The notes under the pieces are model-generated. The model saw nothing but the letters and a program-made list of their open reading frames with translations. It ran no database searches and was not told where the DNA came from. The position numbers and the translations under genes were made by a program. From Methylobacterium sp. WL119 (GTDB lineage Bacteria > Pseudomonadota > Alphaproteobacteria > Rhizobiales > Beijerinckiaceae), in contig NZ_VRUU01000003.1 of NCBI RefSeq assembly GCF_008039875.1, positions 62,001 to 126,000 on the forward strand: a DNA stretch of 64,000 nucleotides, read 5' to 3'. Position 1 is the stretch's first letter; every line of letters starts with the position of its first letter. This document shows positions 1-11,413 of this stretch, in pieces.

Positions 1-1
1 C

Positions 2-409
2 GAGCGCGGCAAGGGCGCCTACCTCAACAACCGGCGCCTGCGCGTCTCGGGCCGGGTCGACATGGCCGACGCGCTGAGCGCCTACGGCACGCCCTATCTC
101 GGCCGCGGCAACCATCCCCGCCTGCTGCGCGAGGTCGCCGCGGTGATGGCGGTCTCCGGCGGCACCCGCCGGATGGGCTCGGCGGCCCTCGACCTCGCCT
201 ACGTCGCCTGCGGCCGCCTCGACCTGTACTGGGAGCGCGACCTGCAGACTTGGGACATCGCCGCCGGCATCATCCTGGTGCGCGAGGCCGGCGGCTTCGT
301 CACCTCGGCCGACGGCGCCTCGGAGCCCCTCGCCGCGAAGTCGGTGGCCTGCGGCAACGAGGGCCTGCACCGGGAGCTCGTCGCGATCCTGCGCAAGGTC
401 AACGGCTGA
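2..409 (+). CDS. suhB: Inositol monophosphatase family protein, C-terminal part
   Basis: The gene is cut by the window edge; 135 codons remain and the frame is open to the first base. The family hydrolyses phosphate from inositol monophosphates or related small phosphates using Mg2+. The visible part carries the family's late motifs: a Gly-rich strand followed by LNNRRLRVS, then GSAALDLAYVACGRLDLYWE, and WDIAAGIILVREAGG, in which the WDIAAG aspartate is a metal ligand in this fold. This matches SuhB-type IMPases better than HisN or CysQ, but the N-terminal metal motif lies outside the window. It ends 70 bp before apt on the same strand, so co-transcription is possible. Confidence 0.85.
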   Translation, partial: ERGKGAYLNNRRLRVSGRVDMADALSAYGTPYLGRGNHPRLLREVAAVMAVSGGTRRMGSAALDLAYVACGRLDLYWERDLQTWDIAAGIILVREAGGFVTSADGASEPLAAKSVACGNEGLHRELVAILRKVNG

Positions 410-479
410 GCGCCGAACTGGCCAGGGTGCGCGCCATCTGCTCTAAGCCGTCGATCACCACGAGGAAGGCCCGCCCGGC

Positions 480-1022
480 ATGGAACGCCGCCACATCGCC
501 CTGAAGGAATCGATCCGCTCGATCCCCGACTATCCGAAGCCCGGCATCGTGTTCCGGGACATCACCACGCTGCTCAGCGACCCGCGCGCCTTCCGCCGGG
601 CGGTGGACGCGCTGGTGCATCCGTTCGCGGGCGGGCGGATCGATCAGGTCGCCGGCATCGAGGCGCGCGGCTTCATCCTCGGCGGGGCGGTCGCGCACCA
701 GCTCTCGGCGGGCTTCGTGCCGGTGCGCAAGAAGGGCAAGCTGCCCCACAAGACGGTGTCGATCGCCTACACCCTCGAATACGGCACCGACGAGCTGGAG
801 ATCCACGTCGACGCGATCAAGCCGGGCGACCGGGTGCTGCTCGTGGACGACCTGATCGCCACCGGCGGGACCGCGACCGCGGCGGTGAACCTGCTCCGCC
901 AGATCGGGGCCGAGGTGGTGGCCGCCTGCTTCGTGATCGACCTGCCCGAGATCGGCGGTGCGCAGAAGCTGCGCGACCTCGACGTGCCCGTGCGGACCCT
1001 GATGGAATTCGAGGGCCACTGA
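480..1022 (+). CDS. apt: Adenine phosphoribosyltransferase
   Basis: Purine salvage enzyme, cytosolic, converting adenine and PRPP to AMP and pyrophosphate. The 180-aa length is normal for Apt. The N-terminus ([18 protein letters not shown]) is the signature Apt opening, and the PRPP-binding loop [14 protein letters not shown] lies near residues 120-133. The ATG at 480 was chosen because the conserved N-terminus begins within ten residues of it. A 190-bp gap with its own promoter separates it from rpmH, so apt is not part of the ribosomal cluster. Confidence 0.95.
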   Translation: MERRHIALKESIRSIPDYPKPGIVFRDITTLLSDPRAFRRAVDALVHPFAGGRIDQVAGIEARGFILGGAVAHQLSAGFVPVRKKGKLPHKTVSIAYTLEYGTDELEIHVDAIKPGDRVLLVDDLIATGGTATAAVNLLRQIGAEVVAACFVIDLPEIGGAQKLRDLDVPVRTLMEFEGH

Positions 1023-1055
1023 CGCGCGCGGCGGCATCGGATGCCCGCCAAAACG

Positions 1056-1084
1056 TTGACTCGGTAAATCCCATCCGCCATAAG
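1056..1084 (+). promoter_or_regulatory. Candidate housekeeping promoter of rpmH
   Basis: TTGACT (1056-1061) and CATAAG (1079-1084) are separated by 17 bp, a good sigma-70-type arrangement. It lies in the otherwise empty apt-rpmH gap, about 130 bp before the rpmH start. Inferred from pattern only. Confidence 0.45.
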
Positions 1085-1214
1085 CCGCGCAGTCGCGATG
1101 GCGCTCCGTTCGGGCGCCGTCCGCACGTGCATTCACAATTCAAAGACGCGTGAAGGTCGGGTGCGGCGTCAGCCGCCCGCGAGCGCGCCTCGACCTTTGG
1201 AGGCTTGAAGAGCC

Positions 1215-1349
1215 ATGAAAAGAACCTACCAGCCGAGCCGCCTCGTCCGGAAGCGCCGTCACGGTTTCCGCGCCCGCATGGCGACCGCCGGCGGCCGCAA
1301 GGTCATCGCCCGTCGTCGCGCGCACGGCCGCAAGAAGCTCTCGGCCTGA
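1215..1349 (+). CDS. rpmH: 50S ribosomal protein L34
   Basis: The 44-aa basic protein begins [20 protein letters not shown] and ends with the Lys/Arg-rich tail GRKKLSA, the universal L34 pattern. L34 is a small protein of the large ribosomal subunit. It is followed 46 bp later by rnpA and then yidC and yihA, the order conserved across bacteria. Codon use is normal for the window. Confidence 0.98.
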   Translation: MKRTYQPSRLVRKRRHGFRARMATAGGRKVIARRRAHGRKKLSA

Positions 1350-1395
1350 GCGTGACCGTCGCGCCGCCCATCGCGGCGCGGAGGGTGCCCGAGGC

Positions 1396-2001
1396 GTGAG
1401 CGAGGCCGAGCTTCCCATGCCTATGACCGACTTGCCTGCGACCGACTTGCCGACGACGGATCGCGCGGCGATCGCGCGGCTGAGGCGGCGGCCGGACTTC
1501 CTGGCGGCGGCCGACGGGCGCCGCTTCCACACCGAGCGCCTGACGGCGCAGGGCCGCGTGCGCGAGGCGTGCGAGACCCGGGACGGCGAATCGATCGCCG
1601 GGCTCCATCTCGGCTTCACGATCACCAAGCGGGTCGGCCATGCCACCGAGCGCAACCGCATCCGCCGGCGCCTTCGCGCCGCGGTCGCCGAACTCGGGCC
1701 CGAGTTCGGCGCGGTCGCGGCCGACGTCGTGCTGATCGCCCGTCGCCCGGCGATCGACGCCGCGTTCGACACCCTCAAGGACGACCTGCGCCGGGCGATC
1801 CCCGCGGTGGCCAAGCCCCGCGGGCCGAGCGAGTGCGCCCGTCCGTTGCGCTCCGGCAAGCCGGGATCCGCGAAGGGCCGCGGCAAGGGGCCGGCGCCAT
1901 CCCGGGAAGCGACGCCCCAAAGATCCGATCGCGCAGCGGCACCAGCCCGTGCGCCCTCAGCAACCTCGAACGCGTGCGACGGTGGCCCCGATGGGCAATG
2001 A
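1396..2001 (+). CDS. rnpA: Ribonuclease P protein component with C-terminal extension
   Basis: Protein cofactor of RNase P, which helps the catalytic RNA trim tRNA 5' leaders. The core (residues about 20-140) contains LRRRPDF near the start and the diagnostic RNR motif [12 protein letters not shown]. The start shown is a GTG at 1396; an ATG at 1417 in the same frame is an alternative. RnpA is usually about 110-130 aa, but this one has 201 because of a low-complexity Ala/Pro/Arg/Ser tail of about 60 residues after the core. The tail overlaps the start of yidC by 11 bp, so the two genes are probably translationally coupled. Confidence 0.95.
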   Translation: MSEAELPMPMTDLPATDLPTTDRAAIARLRRRPDFLAAADGRRFHTERLTAQGRVREACETRDGESIAGLHLGFTITKRVGHATERNRIRRRLRAAVAELGPEFGAVAADVVLIARRPAIDAAFDTLKDDLRRAIPAVAKPRGPSECARPLRSGKPGSAKGRGKGPAPSREATPQRSDRAAAPARAPSATSNACDGGPDGQ

Positions 2002-3835
2002 CAAGACGAATATGTTCGTGGCCATCGCCCTGTCGCTGGTCGTGCTGCTCGGGTGGAACTACTTCGTCGCCGCGCCGCGGGTCGAGCAGCAGCGCCAAGC
2101 CAACATCCAGAACCAGGCGGCCCAGCAGAGCCCCGGCGTGACGCCGGACGGCGTGCCCTCGCCGAGCCCGAAGGAGGGCGGCCCGGCCGCCCCCGTCGCC
2201 GGCACGCTGCCCAACGCCGCCACCGGCCCGATCGGCCGCACCGAGGCGCTCGCCCGCTCGCCGCGCATCAAGATCGAGACCCCGGCGCTGGCCGGGTCGA
2301 TCGCGCTCAAGGGCGGCCGCATCGACGACATCGCGCTGAAGAACTACCACGAGACCGTGGACGACAAGAGCCCGGAGATCGTGCTGCTGTCGCCGGCCGG
2401 GACGGAAGCGCCGTACTACGCCGAGTTCGGCTGGGTCGGCGCCGCCGCGGGCCCGCTTCCGACCAACGACACCGTCTGGACCGCCGACGGCCAGACGCTC
2501 GGCGTGAACATGCCGGTGACGCTGTCGTGGGACAACGGCGCGGGGCTGGTGTTCAAGCGCATCCTCGCCGTCGACGACAAGTACATGTTCACGGTCCGCG
2601 ACGAGGTCGAGAACAAGGGCGCGAACGCCGTCACGCTCTATCCCTACAGCCTCGTCTCGCGCTGGGGTAAGCCGCACACCCAGGGCTACTACGTGCTGCA
2701 CGAGGGTATGATCGGCGTGCTCGGCGGCGACGGCCTGCAGGAATACACCTACGACCACCTCGCCAAGGAGCCGGCCTACGGCGGGGCCGCCACCAAGGGC
2801 AAGGCCTGGGCGAACGTCACCGGCGGCTTCGTCGGCATCACCGACAAGTACTGGGCCGCGGCCGCGATCCCCGACCAGACGATGTCCTATACCGGCGCGT
2901 TCACCGAGCGCACCGACGGCGCGACCAAGATCTACCAGGCGAGCGTGCGCGGCGACGGCCGCAGCATCGAGCCGGGCGCCACCGCCTCGACCACCCAGCG
3001 CCTGTTCGCCGGCGCCAAGGAGGTCAACACGATCAACGGCTACGAGAAGAACCTCGGCATCAAGCAGTTCGACCTGATGATCGACTGGGGCTGGTTCCAC
3101 TTCATCACCAAGCCGATGTTCCGGGCGCTGGACTTCTTCTTCCACCTCTTCGGCAATTTCGGCGTCGCGATCCTGGTCGTGACCTTCTGCCTCAAGCTGC
3201 TGTTCCTGCCGATCGCCAACCGCTCCTACGTCTCCATGGCCAAGATGAAGGCCGTGCAGCCCGAGATGACCTCCATCCGGGAGCGGTACAAAGACGATAA
3301 GATGAAGCAGCAACAGGCGATGATGGAGCTGTACAAGAAGGAGAAGATCAACCCCGTCGCCGGCTGCTGGCCGGTGCTGGTGCAGATCCCGGTCTTCTTT
3401 GCGCTGTACAAAGTCCTGTTCATCACCATCGAGATGCGTCACGCGCCGTTCTTCGGCTGGATCCAGGACCTCGCCGCGCCCGATCCGACCAGCATCGTCA
3501 ACCTGTTCGGCCTGCTGCCGTTCGCGGCGCCGGACTTCGTCCATCTCGGCATCTGGCCGATCATCATGGGCGTGACGATGTTCGTGCAGATGAAGATGAA
3601 CCCCGCCCCGCCGGACCCGGTGCAGGCGCAGATCTTCACCTTCATGCCGATCGTGTTCACCTTCATGCTCGGCTCGTTCCCGGCCGGCCTGGTGATCTAC
3701 TGGGCCTGGAACAACACTCTCTCGGTAACGCAGCAATACGTCATCATGCGCCGCAACGGCGTGAAGGTGGAGTTGTGGGACAACCTGCGGAACACGTTCA
3801 AGCGCGGCGGCAAGACCGCGCCTGCGAAGAGCTGA
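1991..3835 (+). CDS. yidC: Membrane protein insertase YidC
   Basis: Inserts and folds inner-membrane proteins with or without SecYEG. The 614-aa protein has the Gram-negative layout: an N-terminal membrane segment (about residues 8-25, [20 protein letters not shown]), a large periplasmic P1 domain (about 60-345), then the conserved C-terminal core of membrane helices from [20 protein letters not shown] onward. The amphipathic loop with KMKAVQPEM and the cytoplasmic hairpin are present. The ATG at 1991 is preferred to an upstream ATG at 1949 because it directly precedes the first helix. It overlaps rnpA by 11 bp and ends 1 bp before yihA. Confidence 0.97.
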   Translation: MGNDKTNMFVAIALSLVVLLGWNYFVAAPRVEQQRQANIQNQAAQQSPGVTPDGVPSPSPKEGGPAAPVAGTLPNAATGPIGRTEALARSPRIKIETPALAGSIALKGGRIDDIALKNYHETVDDKSPEIVLLSPAGTEAPYYAEFGWVGAAAGPLPTNDTVWTADGQTLGVNMPVTLSWDNGAGLVFKRILAVDDKYMFTVRDEVENKGANAVTLYPYSLVSRWGKPHTQGYYVLHEGMIGVLGGDGLQEYTYDHLAKEPAYGGAATKGKAWANVTGGFVGITDKYWAAAAIPDQTMSYTGAFTERTDGATKIYQASVRGDGRSIEPGATASTTQRLFAGAKEVNTINGYEKNLGIKQFDLMIDWGWFHFITKPMFRALDFFFHLFGNFGVAILVVTFCLKLLFLPIANRSYVSMAKMKAVQPEMTSIRERYKDDKMKQQQAMMELYKKEKINPVAGCWPVLVQIPVFFALYKVLFITIEMRHAPFFGWIQDLAAPDPTSIVNLFGLLPFAAPDFVHLGIWPIIMGVTMFVQMKMNPAPPDPVQAQIFTFMPIVFTFMLGSFPAGLVIYWAWNNTLSVTQQYVIMRRNGVKVELWDNLRNTFKRGGKTAPAKS

Positions 3836-3836
3836 C

Positions 3837-4490
3837 GTGACACAGCAGGAGCAGGAAGATGCGGCGCTCGCCGAGAGCGGCCGCCTGCTGTTCGCGGGTG
3901 CGGCCGACTTCGTCGCGGCGGCGCCCTCGCTCGGGACGCTGCCGGCGATGGACGGCGTCGAGATCGCCTTCGCCGGCCGCTCGAACGTCGGCAAGTCGAG
4001 CCTCGTCAACGCGCTGACCGGGCGCAACACGCTGGCCCGCACCTCGCACACGCCGGGGCGGACCCAGCAGCTCAACTTCTTCCGGATCGGCGAGCGCCTG
4101 ACGCTGGTCGACATGCCGGGCTACGGCTACGCCGCGGTCGGCAAGGAGAAGGTCGAGGCCTGGACCGACCTGATCCACGCCTACCTCAAGGGCCGCGCCA
4201 ACCTCGCGCGGGTCTTCATGCTGATCGATTCCCGCCATGGGCTGAAGAGCATCGACACCGACGTGCTCGACGGGCTCGACAAGGCCGCCGTGAGCTACCA
4301 GATCGTGCTGACCAAGGGCGACGCCCTGAAGAAGCCCGAGATCGACGCGCGCATCGCCGGCATCCAGGCCGCGCTCGCCCGGCGTCCGGCGGCCTATCCG
4401 CAGATCCTGCTGACCTCAAGCCGCGACGACCGCGGCGTGCCCGAGCTGCGCGCCGCCGTGGCCCGGCTGATGGCCGAGCGCGGCGCCTGA
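3837..4490 (+). CDS. yihA: Ribosome biogenesis GTP-binding protein YihA/EngB (YsxC)
   Basis: Circularly ordinary (G1-G5) TRAFAC GTPase of 217 aa needed for assembly of the 50S subunit. Motifs seen: G1 GRSNVGKSSLVN (about residue 46), G2 T in SHTPGRTQQLNFF, G3 DMPGYG and G4 TKGD. The start is a GTG at 3837, only 1 bp after the yidC stop. Its stop codon shares a base with the following DUF423 gene (TGATG), which indicates one transcript from rpmH through DUF423. In many Rhizobiales argB follows directly; here argB is about 30 kb away. Confidence 0.95.
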   Translation: MTQQEQEDAALAESGRLLFAGAADFVAAAPSLGTLPAMDGVEIAFAGRSNVGKSSLVNALTGRNTLARTSHTPGRTQQLNFFRIGERLTLVDMPGYGYAAVGKEKVEAWTDLIHAYLKGRANLARVFMLIDSRHGLKSIDTDVLDGLDKAAVSYQIVLTKGDALKKPEIDARIAGIQAALARRPAAYPQILLTSSRDDRGVPELRAAVARLMAERGA

Positions 4491-4864
4491 TGCTTGCCGT
4501 CAGGGATCGTGCCCTCGTCGCCCTGGCGTGCCTCGCCGGCGGGCTCGGCGTCGCGGCCAGCGCCGCGGCCGCCCACATCCCGGGGGCGGACAGCCTCAAG
4601 ACCGCGGCGCAGTTCCTGCTGTTCCATGCCCCCGCGATCCTGGCCCTCGCCGGACTCGCCGCCGCCGGCCTGACCCATGCGATCGCCACCCGGATCGCCG
4701 CCTGGGCGCTTGTGCTGGGCCTCGCGCTGTTCTCCGGTGACCTCGCGCTTCGCGCGCTTGCTGGGCAGCCGCTGTTTCCGATGGCCGCGCCGTCGGGCGG
4801 CATCCTGTTGATGGCGGGCTGGACCCTGGGGGCGATCGCGGCGTTCATCCCGGCCAGGCGTTGA
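4490..4864 (+). CDS. DUF423 family membrane protein
   Basis: A 124-aa protein with four predicted membrane segments. It matches the DUF423/YgdD pattern: GGLGVAASAAAAH in the first helix, a conserved F-HA-A region in the second, LFSGDLALR, and a final PSGGILLMAGW helix. Function is not established for the family. The start codon overlaps the yihA stop by one base, so it is translated from the same message as the GTPase. Confidence 0.85.
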   Translation: MLAVRDRALVALACLAGGLGVAASAAAAHIPGADSLKTAAQFLLFHAPAILALAGLAAAGLTHAIATRIAAWALVLGLALFSGDLALRALAGQPLFPMAAPSGGILLMAGWTLGAIAAFIPARR

Positions 4865-4929
4865 GCCCCTGCCGGGACAGGCGCGGCTTCGACGACCGCT
4901 CTCTACGCCAACGGTGACGACGAGGCCCG

Positions 4930-5487
4930 ATGTCGGGATCCGAGAAACAGAAGATGCTCGCGGGCGAGCTCTACCGCGCGGGCGATCCCGAGCTTCGACG
5001 GGATGCCGCCGCCAACATGGTATGGCTCGCGCACTACAACACCACGCTGGCGCTGCCGTCGGCCGAGCGGCACGCGCTGCTGGCCGCCCATCTCGGCGGC
5101 GTCGGCCCGAAGGCGGTGATCCGGCCGCCATTCCATTGCGACTACGGCTACAACATCACGCTCGGCCCGGAGGCGTTCCTCAACTTCGGCTGCGTGATCC
5201 TCGACGTGGTCGCGGTGACGATCGGTGCGTGCACGCAGATCGGGCCGGGCGTCCAGATCCTCACCGCGGACCACCCGCGCGATCCCGAGGCGCGCCGGTC
5301 CGGCCTCGAGTTCGGTCGCCCGATCGCGATCGGCGCCAACGTCTGGATCGGCGGGGCCGCCCTGATCCTGCCGGGCGTGACGGTGGGCGACGACGCGATC
5401 ATCGGTGCCGGCGCCGTCGTGACGCGGGACGTGCCGGCCGGCGCGACGGCGGTCGGCAACCCGGCGCGGGTCGTGACTCTCCGATGA
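4930..5487 (+). CDS. Sugar O-acetyltransferase (Maa/NodL/LacA type)
   Basis: Left-handed beta-helix acetyltransferase of 185 aa that would move an acetyl group from acetyl-CoA to a sugar hydroxyl. The N-terminal Mac domain is recognisable (KMLAGELYRAGDPELRRDA), followed by FHCDYGYNITLG and hexapeptide repeats ending VWIGGAALILPGVTVGDDAI. The catalytic histidine is in TADHPRD. The family usually spans 180-200 aa. The acceptor cannot be told from sequence (maltose, glucose, galactoside or Nod-factor types look alike). It stands alone, convergent with the phosphatase at 5543-6205. Confidence 0.88.
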   Translation: MSGSEKQKMLAGELYRAGDPELRRDAAANMVWLAHYNTTLALPSAERHALLAAHLGGVGPKAVIRPPFHCDYGYNITLGPEAFLNFGCVILDVVAVTIGACTQIGPGVQILTADHPRDPEARRSGLEFGRPIAIGANVWIGGAALILPGVTVGDDAIIGAGAVVTRDVPAGATAVGNPARVVTLR

Positions 5488-5542
5488 TCGGGGGTTTGGG
5501 ACGACTCGGCCGATCGCTTCGCATGGCGCAGGTCGGAGCCGG

Positions 5543-6205
5543 TCAGTCCGCCCGGACCTGCAAAAACCTCAGCGCCGGCCCCTGCGCATCCGAGAACACG
5601 CCCGCGGTCAACGCTCCGCCATAGACGGCGCCCGTGTCGAGGTTGGTCCGGAACGGGCGAACCTCCGGGTTGCCGCCGGTCTGCGGCGTGTGGCCGTGGA
5701 CGACGTGGCGGCCGAAATCGTGATCCTCGGCGAGGAACGGCTCGCGGATCCAGAGGCGGTCCTGCACCTCGGCGGTCTCCGGGTCGGACCCCGGCCTGAA
5801 GCCGGCATGGACGAACCAGCGGCGGGCATCCGCGTGGACGGTCTGCAGCCCTTCGATCCAGTCGAGCACGTCGCCGGGGATCGCGGCCGCCTCGTCCACG
5901 CCGAACGAGGCCAGCGTCTCCGCGCCGCCGTTGCGCAGCCACAGCGCGTCGGCCCCCGGGGTCGTCAGTGCGGAGAGCAGCATCGCCTCGTGGTTGCCCA
6001 TCAGGCAGGCGACGCGCCCGGGATCGCTCCAGTGCAGGCGGCTGACCGTCTGCAGCACCCGCGCGCTGTCCGGGCCACGGTCGATGTAGTCGCCCAGGAA
6101 GACGAGGCGATAGGGCTCGCCCGCCGCATGGGCCTCGATGCGGGCGAGCAGGGCGTCGAGCAGGTCGGCGCAGCCGTGGATGTCGCCGATGGCGTAGGTC
6201 AGCAT
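5543..6205 (-). CDS. Serine/threonine protein phosphatase (PPP/PrpA type metallophosphoesterase)
   Basis: A 220-aa cytoplasmic phosphatase with the calcineurin-like metal motifs in order: GDIHG (start), GDYIDRGPDS and GNHEAML, plus a later GHT. These bind two metal ions and hydrolyse phosphoserine/threonine or dinucleotide substrates. The start MLTYAIGDIHG at 6205 places the first motif directly after the initiator, as in family members; an upstream in-frame extension lacks similarity. The related ApaH hydrolases share this fold, so the substrate is open. Confidence 0.88.
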   Translation of the reverse strand: MLTYAIGDIHGCADLLDALLARIEAHAAGEPYRLVFLGDYIDRGPDSARVLQTVSRLHWSDPGRVACLMGNHEAMLLSALTTPGADALWLRNGGAETLASFGVDEAAAIPGDVLDWIEGLQTVHADARRWFVHAGFRPGSDPETAEVQDRLWIREPFLAEDHDFGRHVVHGHTPQTGGNPEVRPFRTNLDTGAVYGGALTAGVFSDAQGPALRFLQVRAD

Positions 6206-6430
6206 GTCAGCCGGATCGTTCCGTCGGTAGAAGGCCAGAAGCGCCGCGGACGGCGCGCGCGTCGCCGACGGCCAGAATGCACGGTTTGCCGCCCCGCACC
6301 ACTCCGCCTGCCGGCGTCGCATTTCTCTCTACGCTGAGATCGCGGATGCCACGAAGCTCCCGATGTCATGGGCTTTCCAATAATCATGATGTCGTGCGAA
6401 GTGATTGCGGTTTCGATTCGGAGACTCAAG

Positions 6431-6838
6431 ATGAAACGCGTAATTGCATTTCTTCTGGCGACTTTTTACCTTGGCGTGTCTTCACATATCGCCTACGCAC
6501 AATTCCTGACTGACCAGGAGCGCGTCGTCACGTCCGGCCAGAGCCAGAAGATCGCTTGGCGCATTTACCTCGATCCGGCCTGCCACTCGATGGGCGCCGG
6601 GTCGCTCGGCCTCATCGATCCGCCGCGGCTCGGCAGCGTCACGGTCCGTCAGGGCCGGGAATATCCGAGCTTCGGCTTCTACAATCCGCGATCGCTGTGC
6701 AACACGCGGAAGGTGCCGGCGACGCAGCTGATCTACAGCACCGCCCCGGGAACGGTCGGTGAGGACAGCTTCACGGTCGAGTACATCGGGCCGCTCGGCA
6801 ATCCGTTGCGGCAGCGATACCACGTCGTCGTGCGCTGA
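6431..6838 (+). CDS. Secreted hypothetical protein
   Basis: A 135-aa protein with a clear signal peptide (MKRVIAFLLATFYLGVSSHI, cleavage after AYA) and a mature domain of about 112 aa predicted to be beta-rich. It has two cysteines (in DPACHS and RSLCNTR) that could form a disulphide. The start at 6431 was chosen because it begins the signal peptide. I do not recognise a named family. The pattern (GSLGLIDPPRLGSVTVRQG, then STAPGTVGEDSFTVEY) resembles a short Ig-like or cadherin-like extracellular module. A divergent promoter region of about 225 bp separates it from the phosphatase. Confidence 0.7.
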   Translation: MKRVIAFLLATFYLGVSSHIAYAQFLTDQERVVTSGQSQKIAWRIYLDPACHSMGAGSLGLIDPPRLGSVTVRQGREYPSFGFYNPRSLCNTRKVPATQLIYSTAPGTVGEDSFTVEYIGPLGNPLRQRYHVVVR

Positions 6839-6859
6839 GCGCAGCGTTTCACGAGAACT

Positions 6860-6890
6860 GCGGCGCACCGGTTCGAAACCGATGCGCCGC
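6860..6890. terminator. Convergent hairpin between 6838 and clpB
   Basis: Stem GCGGCGCA/TGCGCCGC continues into CGGTT/AACCG around a CGA loop with one mismatch. It lacks a T-run, so efficiency is unclear, but the position between two converging stops suits a shared terminator. Confidence 0.4.
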
Positions 6891-6896
6891 GCGAGG

Positions 6897-9527
<2,631 letters not shown>

Positions 9528-9730
9528 GCGTTCTTGTTTCCTACCGCTTCGGCCTCCGCCGCCCTGGAAGGCGCGGTGTTGGCCCGAGACGTCGCCTCCC
9601 GACGAGGAACCGCCGCGGAAGGCCCCGGCGCCGATGGCCGCCGGTACCGAGGATGTGGTGTTGCAATTGCGCACCACAAGAGGGGGCAGACCCCTTGCAT
9701 CGATGTGAAGATCCGGGTCACGGTGCCGGC

Positions 9731-10501
9731 ATGACCGCGACGCTCTCCGCCCTCTACCGCTACCCCGTGAAGGGGTGCAGCCCCGAGCCGCTGGAACGGG
9801 CGGACCTCGAGACGTCGGGCTACTTCCCGGGCGATCGGCTCTACGCGGTCGAGAACGGCGATTCGGGCTTCGATCCGAACGCACCGCGTCATCAGCCCAA
9901 GACGAAGTACCTGATGCTGATGCGCGACGAGGCGCTGACGCGCCTGCGCACCCGCTACGACGACGCCACCGCGACGCTCACCGTCGAGGCCGAAGGCGAG
10001 ACCGTCAAGGCCAAGCTCGACACCGAAGAGGGCCGGGCGACGCTTGAGGACCTGTTGCGGCGCCTGCTGCCCCACGCCCTGCGCGGCGCGCCGCGGGTGC
10101 TGGCGGCGGCGGCGCAGACCGGATACCGCTTCACCGATTCCAGGATCGGCTTCGTCTCGCTGATCAACCTCGCCAGCGTGCGCGCGATCGAGGATTACGT
10201 CGGCGCGCCCGTCGATCCGCTGCGCTTTCGCAGCAACCTCTTCGTCGAGGGGCTCGCCCCCTGGGCCGAGTTGGAGATGGTCGGCCGCGTGCTCGAGGCG
10301 CCGAGCGGGCTGCGCCTCAAGTTGACCCAGCGCACCGTGCGCTGCGCGGCGACCAACGTCGACCCGGTCAGCGGCGTGCGCGACCTCGACATCCCCTGGG
10401 CGATCGATGCGCGTCTCGGCCACCGCGATTGCGGCGTCTATGCCGAGGTGATCGCCGGCGGGACCCTCGCGGTCGGCGACACCCTGACGGCGGTCGGCTG
10501 A
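9731..10501 (+). CDS. MOSC domain-containing protein
   Basis: A 256-aa protein with an N-terminal MOSC beta-barrel (starts [17 protein letters not shown], about residues 5-90) and a C-terminal MOSC domain with the conserved cysteine in [12 protein letters not shown] followed by RDLDIP. MOSC proteins act on molybdenum cofactor sulphur chemistry or in Mo-dependent reductases (YcbX/mARC-like). The full-length YcbX C-terminal ferredoxin domain is absent. The start at 9731 directly precedes the conserved YPVKG motif. Its exact substrate is unknown. Confidence 0.85.
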   Translation: MTATLSALYRYPVKGCSPEPLERADLETSGYFPGDRLYAVENGDSGFDPNAPRHQPKTKYLMLMRDEALTRLRTRYDDATATLTVEAEGETVKAKLDTEEGRATLEDLLRRLLPHALRGAPRVLAAAAQTGYRFTDSRIGFVSLINLASVRAIEDYVGAPVDPLRFRSNLFVEGLAPWAELEMVGRVLEAPSGLRLKLTQRTVRCAATNVDPVSGVRDLDIPWAIDARLGHRDCGVYAEVIAGGTLAVGDTLTAVG

Positions 10502-10508
10502 GCCGCGC

Positions 10509-10754
10509 TCAGGACGCCCGGCGCACGACGACCACCGGGTCGGCTTCGGTACGCCGGTGCTCGCACGAGACCTTGAGGTAGCGATGGTCGCCGCCGGGGA
10601 GCCCGGCCGCGGCGGCCATGGTCTGGGCGTGCATGATGCACTCCATCGGCGTGCGCGCCGGCGAGACGATCACGTCGAGCGCGGTCTCGCGGGAGCAATC
10701 CTGGGCCAGCAGCGTCCCGGCGCAGACGAGGGCAACGGACAACAATTCGGACAT
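10509..10754 (-). CDS. Small exported Cys-containing hypothetical protein
   Basis: 81 aa with a short hydrophobic N-terminus (LLSVALVCAGTLLA) that could be a signal peptide, then a domain with three cysteines (QDCSRE, MECIMH, VSCEHR). The pattern PMECIMHAQTMAA resembles small periplasmic proteins frequent in Methylobacterium and Bradyrhizobium. I cannot give it a function. It converges on the MOSC gene with only 7 bp between stops. Confidence 0.6.
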   Translation of the reverse strand: MSELLSVALVCAGTLLAQDCSRETALDVIVSPARTPMECIMHAQTMAAAAGLPGGDHRYLKVSCEHRRTEADPVVVVRRAS

Positions 10755-10927
10755 GACGGACCCCGTGTTCGAGCGATCGACAGGTCCGCGGGGTGCTCAG
10801 GCGTTCGAGCCACCGCGTGTTTCTTGTCCGGGCGTTCCTCGTCGTGACGTTTCTCTTGATGACGCTGTGGGGTTTGCAGATGTCGTGCCAGCTCGGCGAG
10901 GCCAGCCGCACCTGTGATCTTGCTGCA

Positions 10928-11137
10928 TCAGCCCCGCGCGGCGAGCCAGACCGGCTCGGGCTCGGGGATCGGCATCAGCGCCGCGACCGCGTCGAGATCG
11001 ACGATGTAGTTGTCGGTCAGCAGACGCCACATCTCGGCCGGAGAGGCGGCCTCACCCTTCAGGCCATCGACCGCCCGCGCGAGCAGGCCGGTATGGGTGA
11101 GGGTGGGGCGGGTCAGGAGCGGGTCGGAATGGAGCAT
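10928..11137 (-). CDS. Small hypothetical protein
   Basis: 69 aa from the ATG at 11137 (MLHSDPLLTRPTLTHTGLL), without a signal or membrane segment. The sequence EMWRLLTDNYIVDLDAVAAL suggests a compact helical protein. No family recognised. A longer in-frame start exists at 11260, but that extension is of lower GC and looks non-coding. Codon third positions are G/C rich in the short version, which is the reason for calling it. Confidence 0.5.
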   Translation of the reverse strand: MLHSDPLLTRPTLTHTGLLARAVDGLKGEAASPAEMWRLLTDNYIVDLDAVAALMPIPEPEPVWLAARG

Positions 11138-11360
11138 CGTCGGCGGTCCCTGGAAGACCTCGTCAACGTTGCAGGTTGTGGTTAAAGGACCGTAAAGCCG
11201 ACAATCCTCGAATGCTCGGCACAGCGGATCGGCATCGCGTTCGCCGAGGTTCGGAAGCACTCTTCGTCACCGAAAACCGATCGCCCAATCCTAGACTTGT
11301 TGATCGACGATCTACAGTCGCTCGATTCAGATCGCGTTGCTTGTATCGATCACTGAAACG

Positions 11361-11389
11361 GAAAACGCCCGGGCTTCGAACCCGGGCGT
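11361..11389 (-). terminator. Intrinsic terminator of the PKS-oxoamine synthase operon
   Basis: Read on the minus strand, a perfect 9-bp stem ACGCCCGGG/CCCGGGCGT with a 7-nt loop is followed by TTTTCC. It lies about 25 bp after the stop of the oxoamine synthase gene. Confidence 0.7.
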
Positions 11390-11413
11390 CATCGGTCTCG
11401 ATCGATCGGATCG

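Noticed and set aside
1775-4114. 779-aa open frame antisense to rnpA-yidC-yihA
   Set aside because: It is a mirror of well-identified genes on the plus strand. High GC removes stops from the complementary frame; composition is Arg/His/Asp biased with no domain.
6199-6429. Minus-strand open frame extending the phosphatase N-terminus
   Set aside because: A different frame with no similarity; the conserved phosphatase motif starts at 6205.
9653-9680. Heat-shock sigma promoter for clpB (CTTG-18-CCACAT on the minus strand)
   Set aside because: The spacing is longer than the usual 15-16 and the -10 differs from CCCCAT; not convincing.
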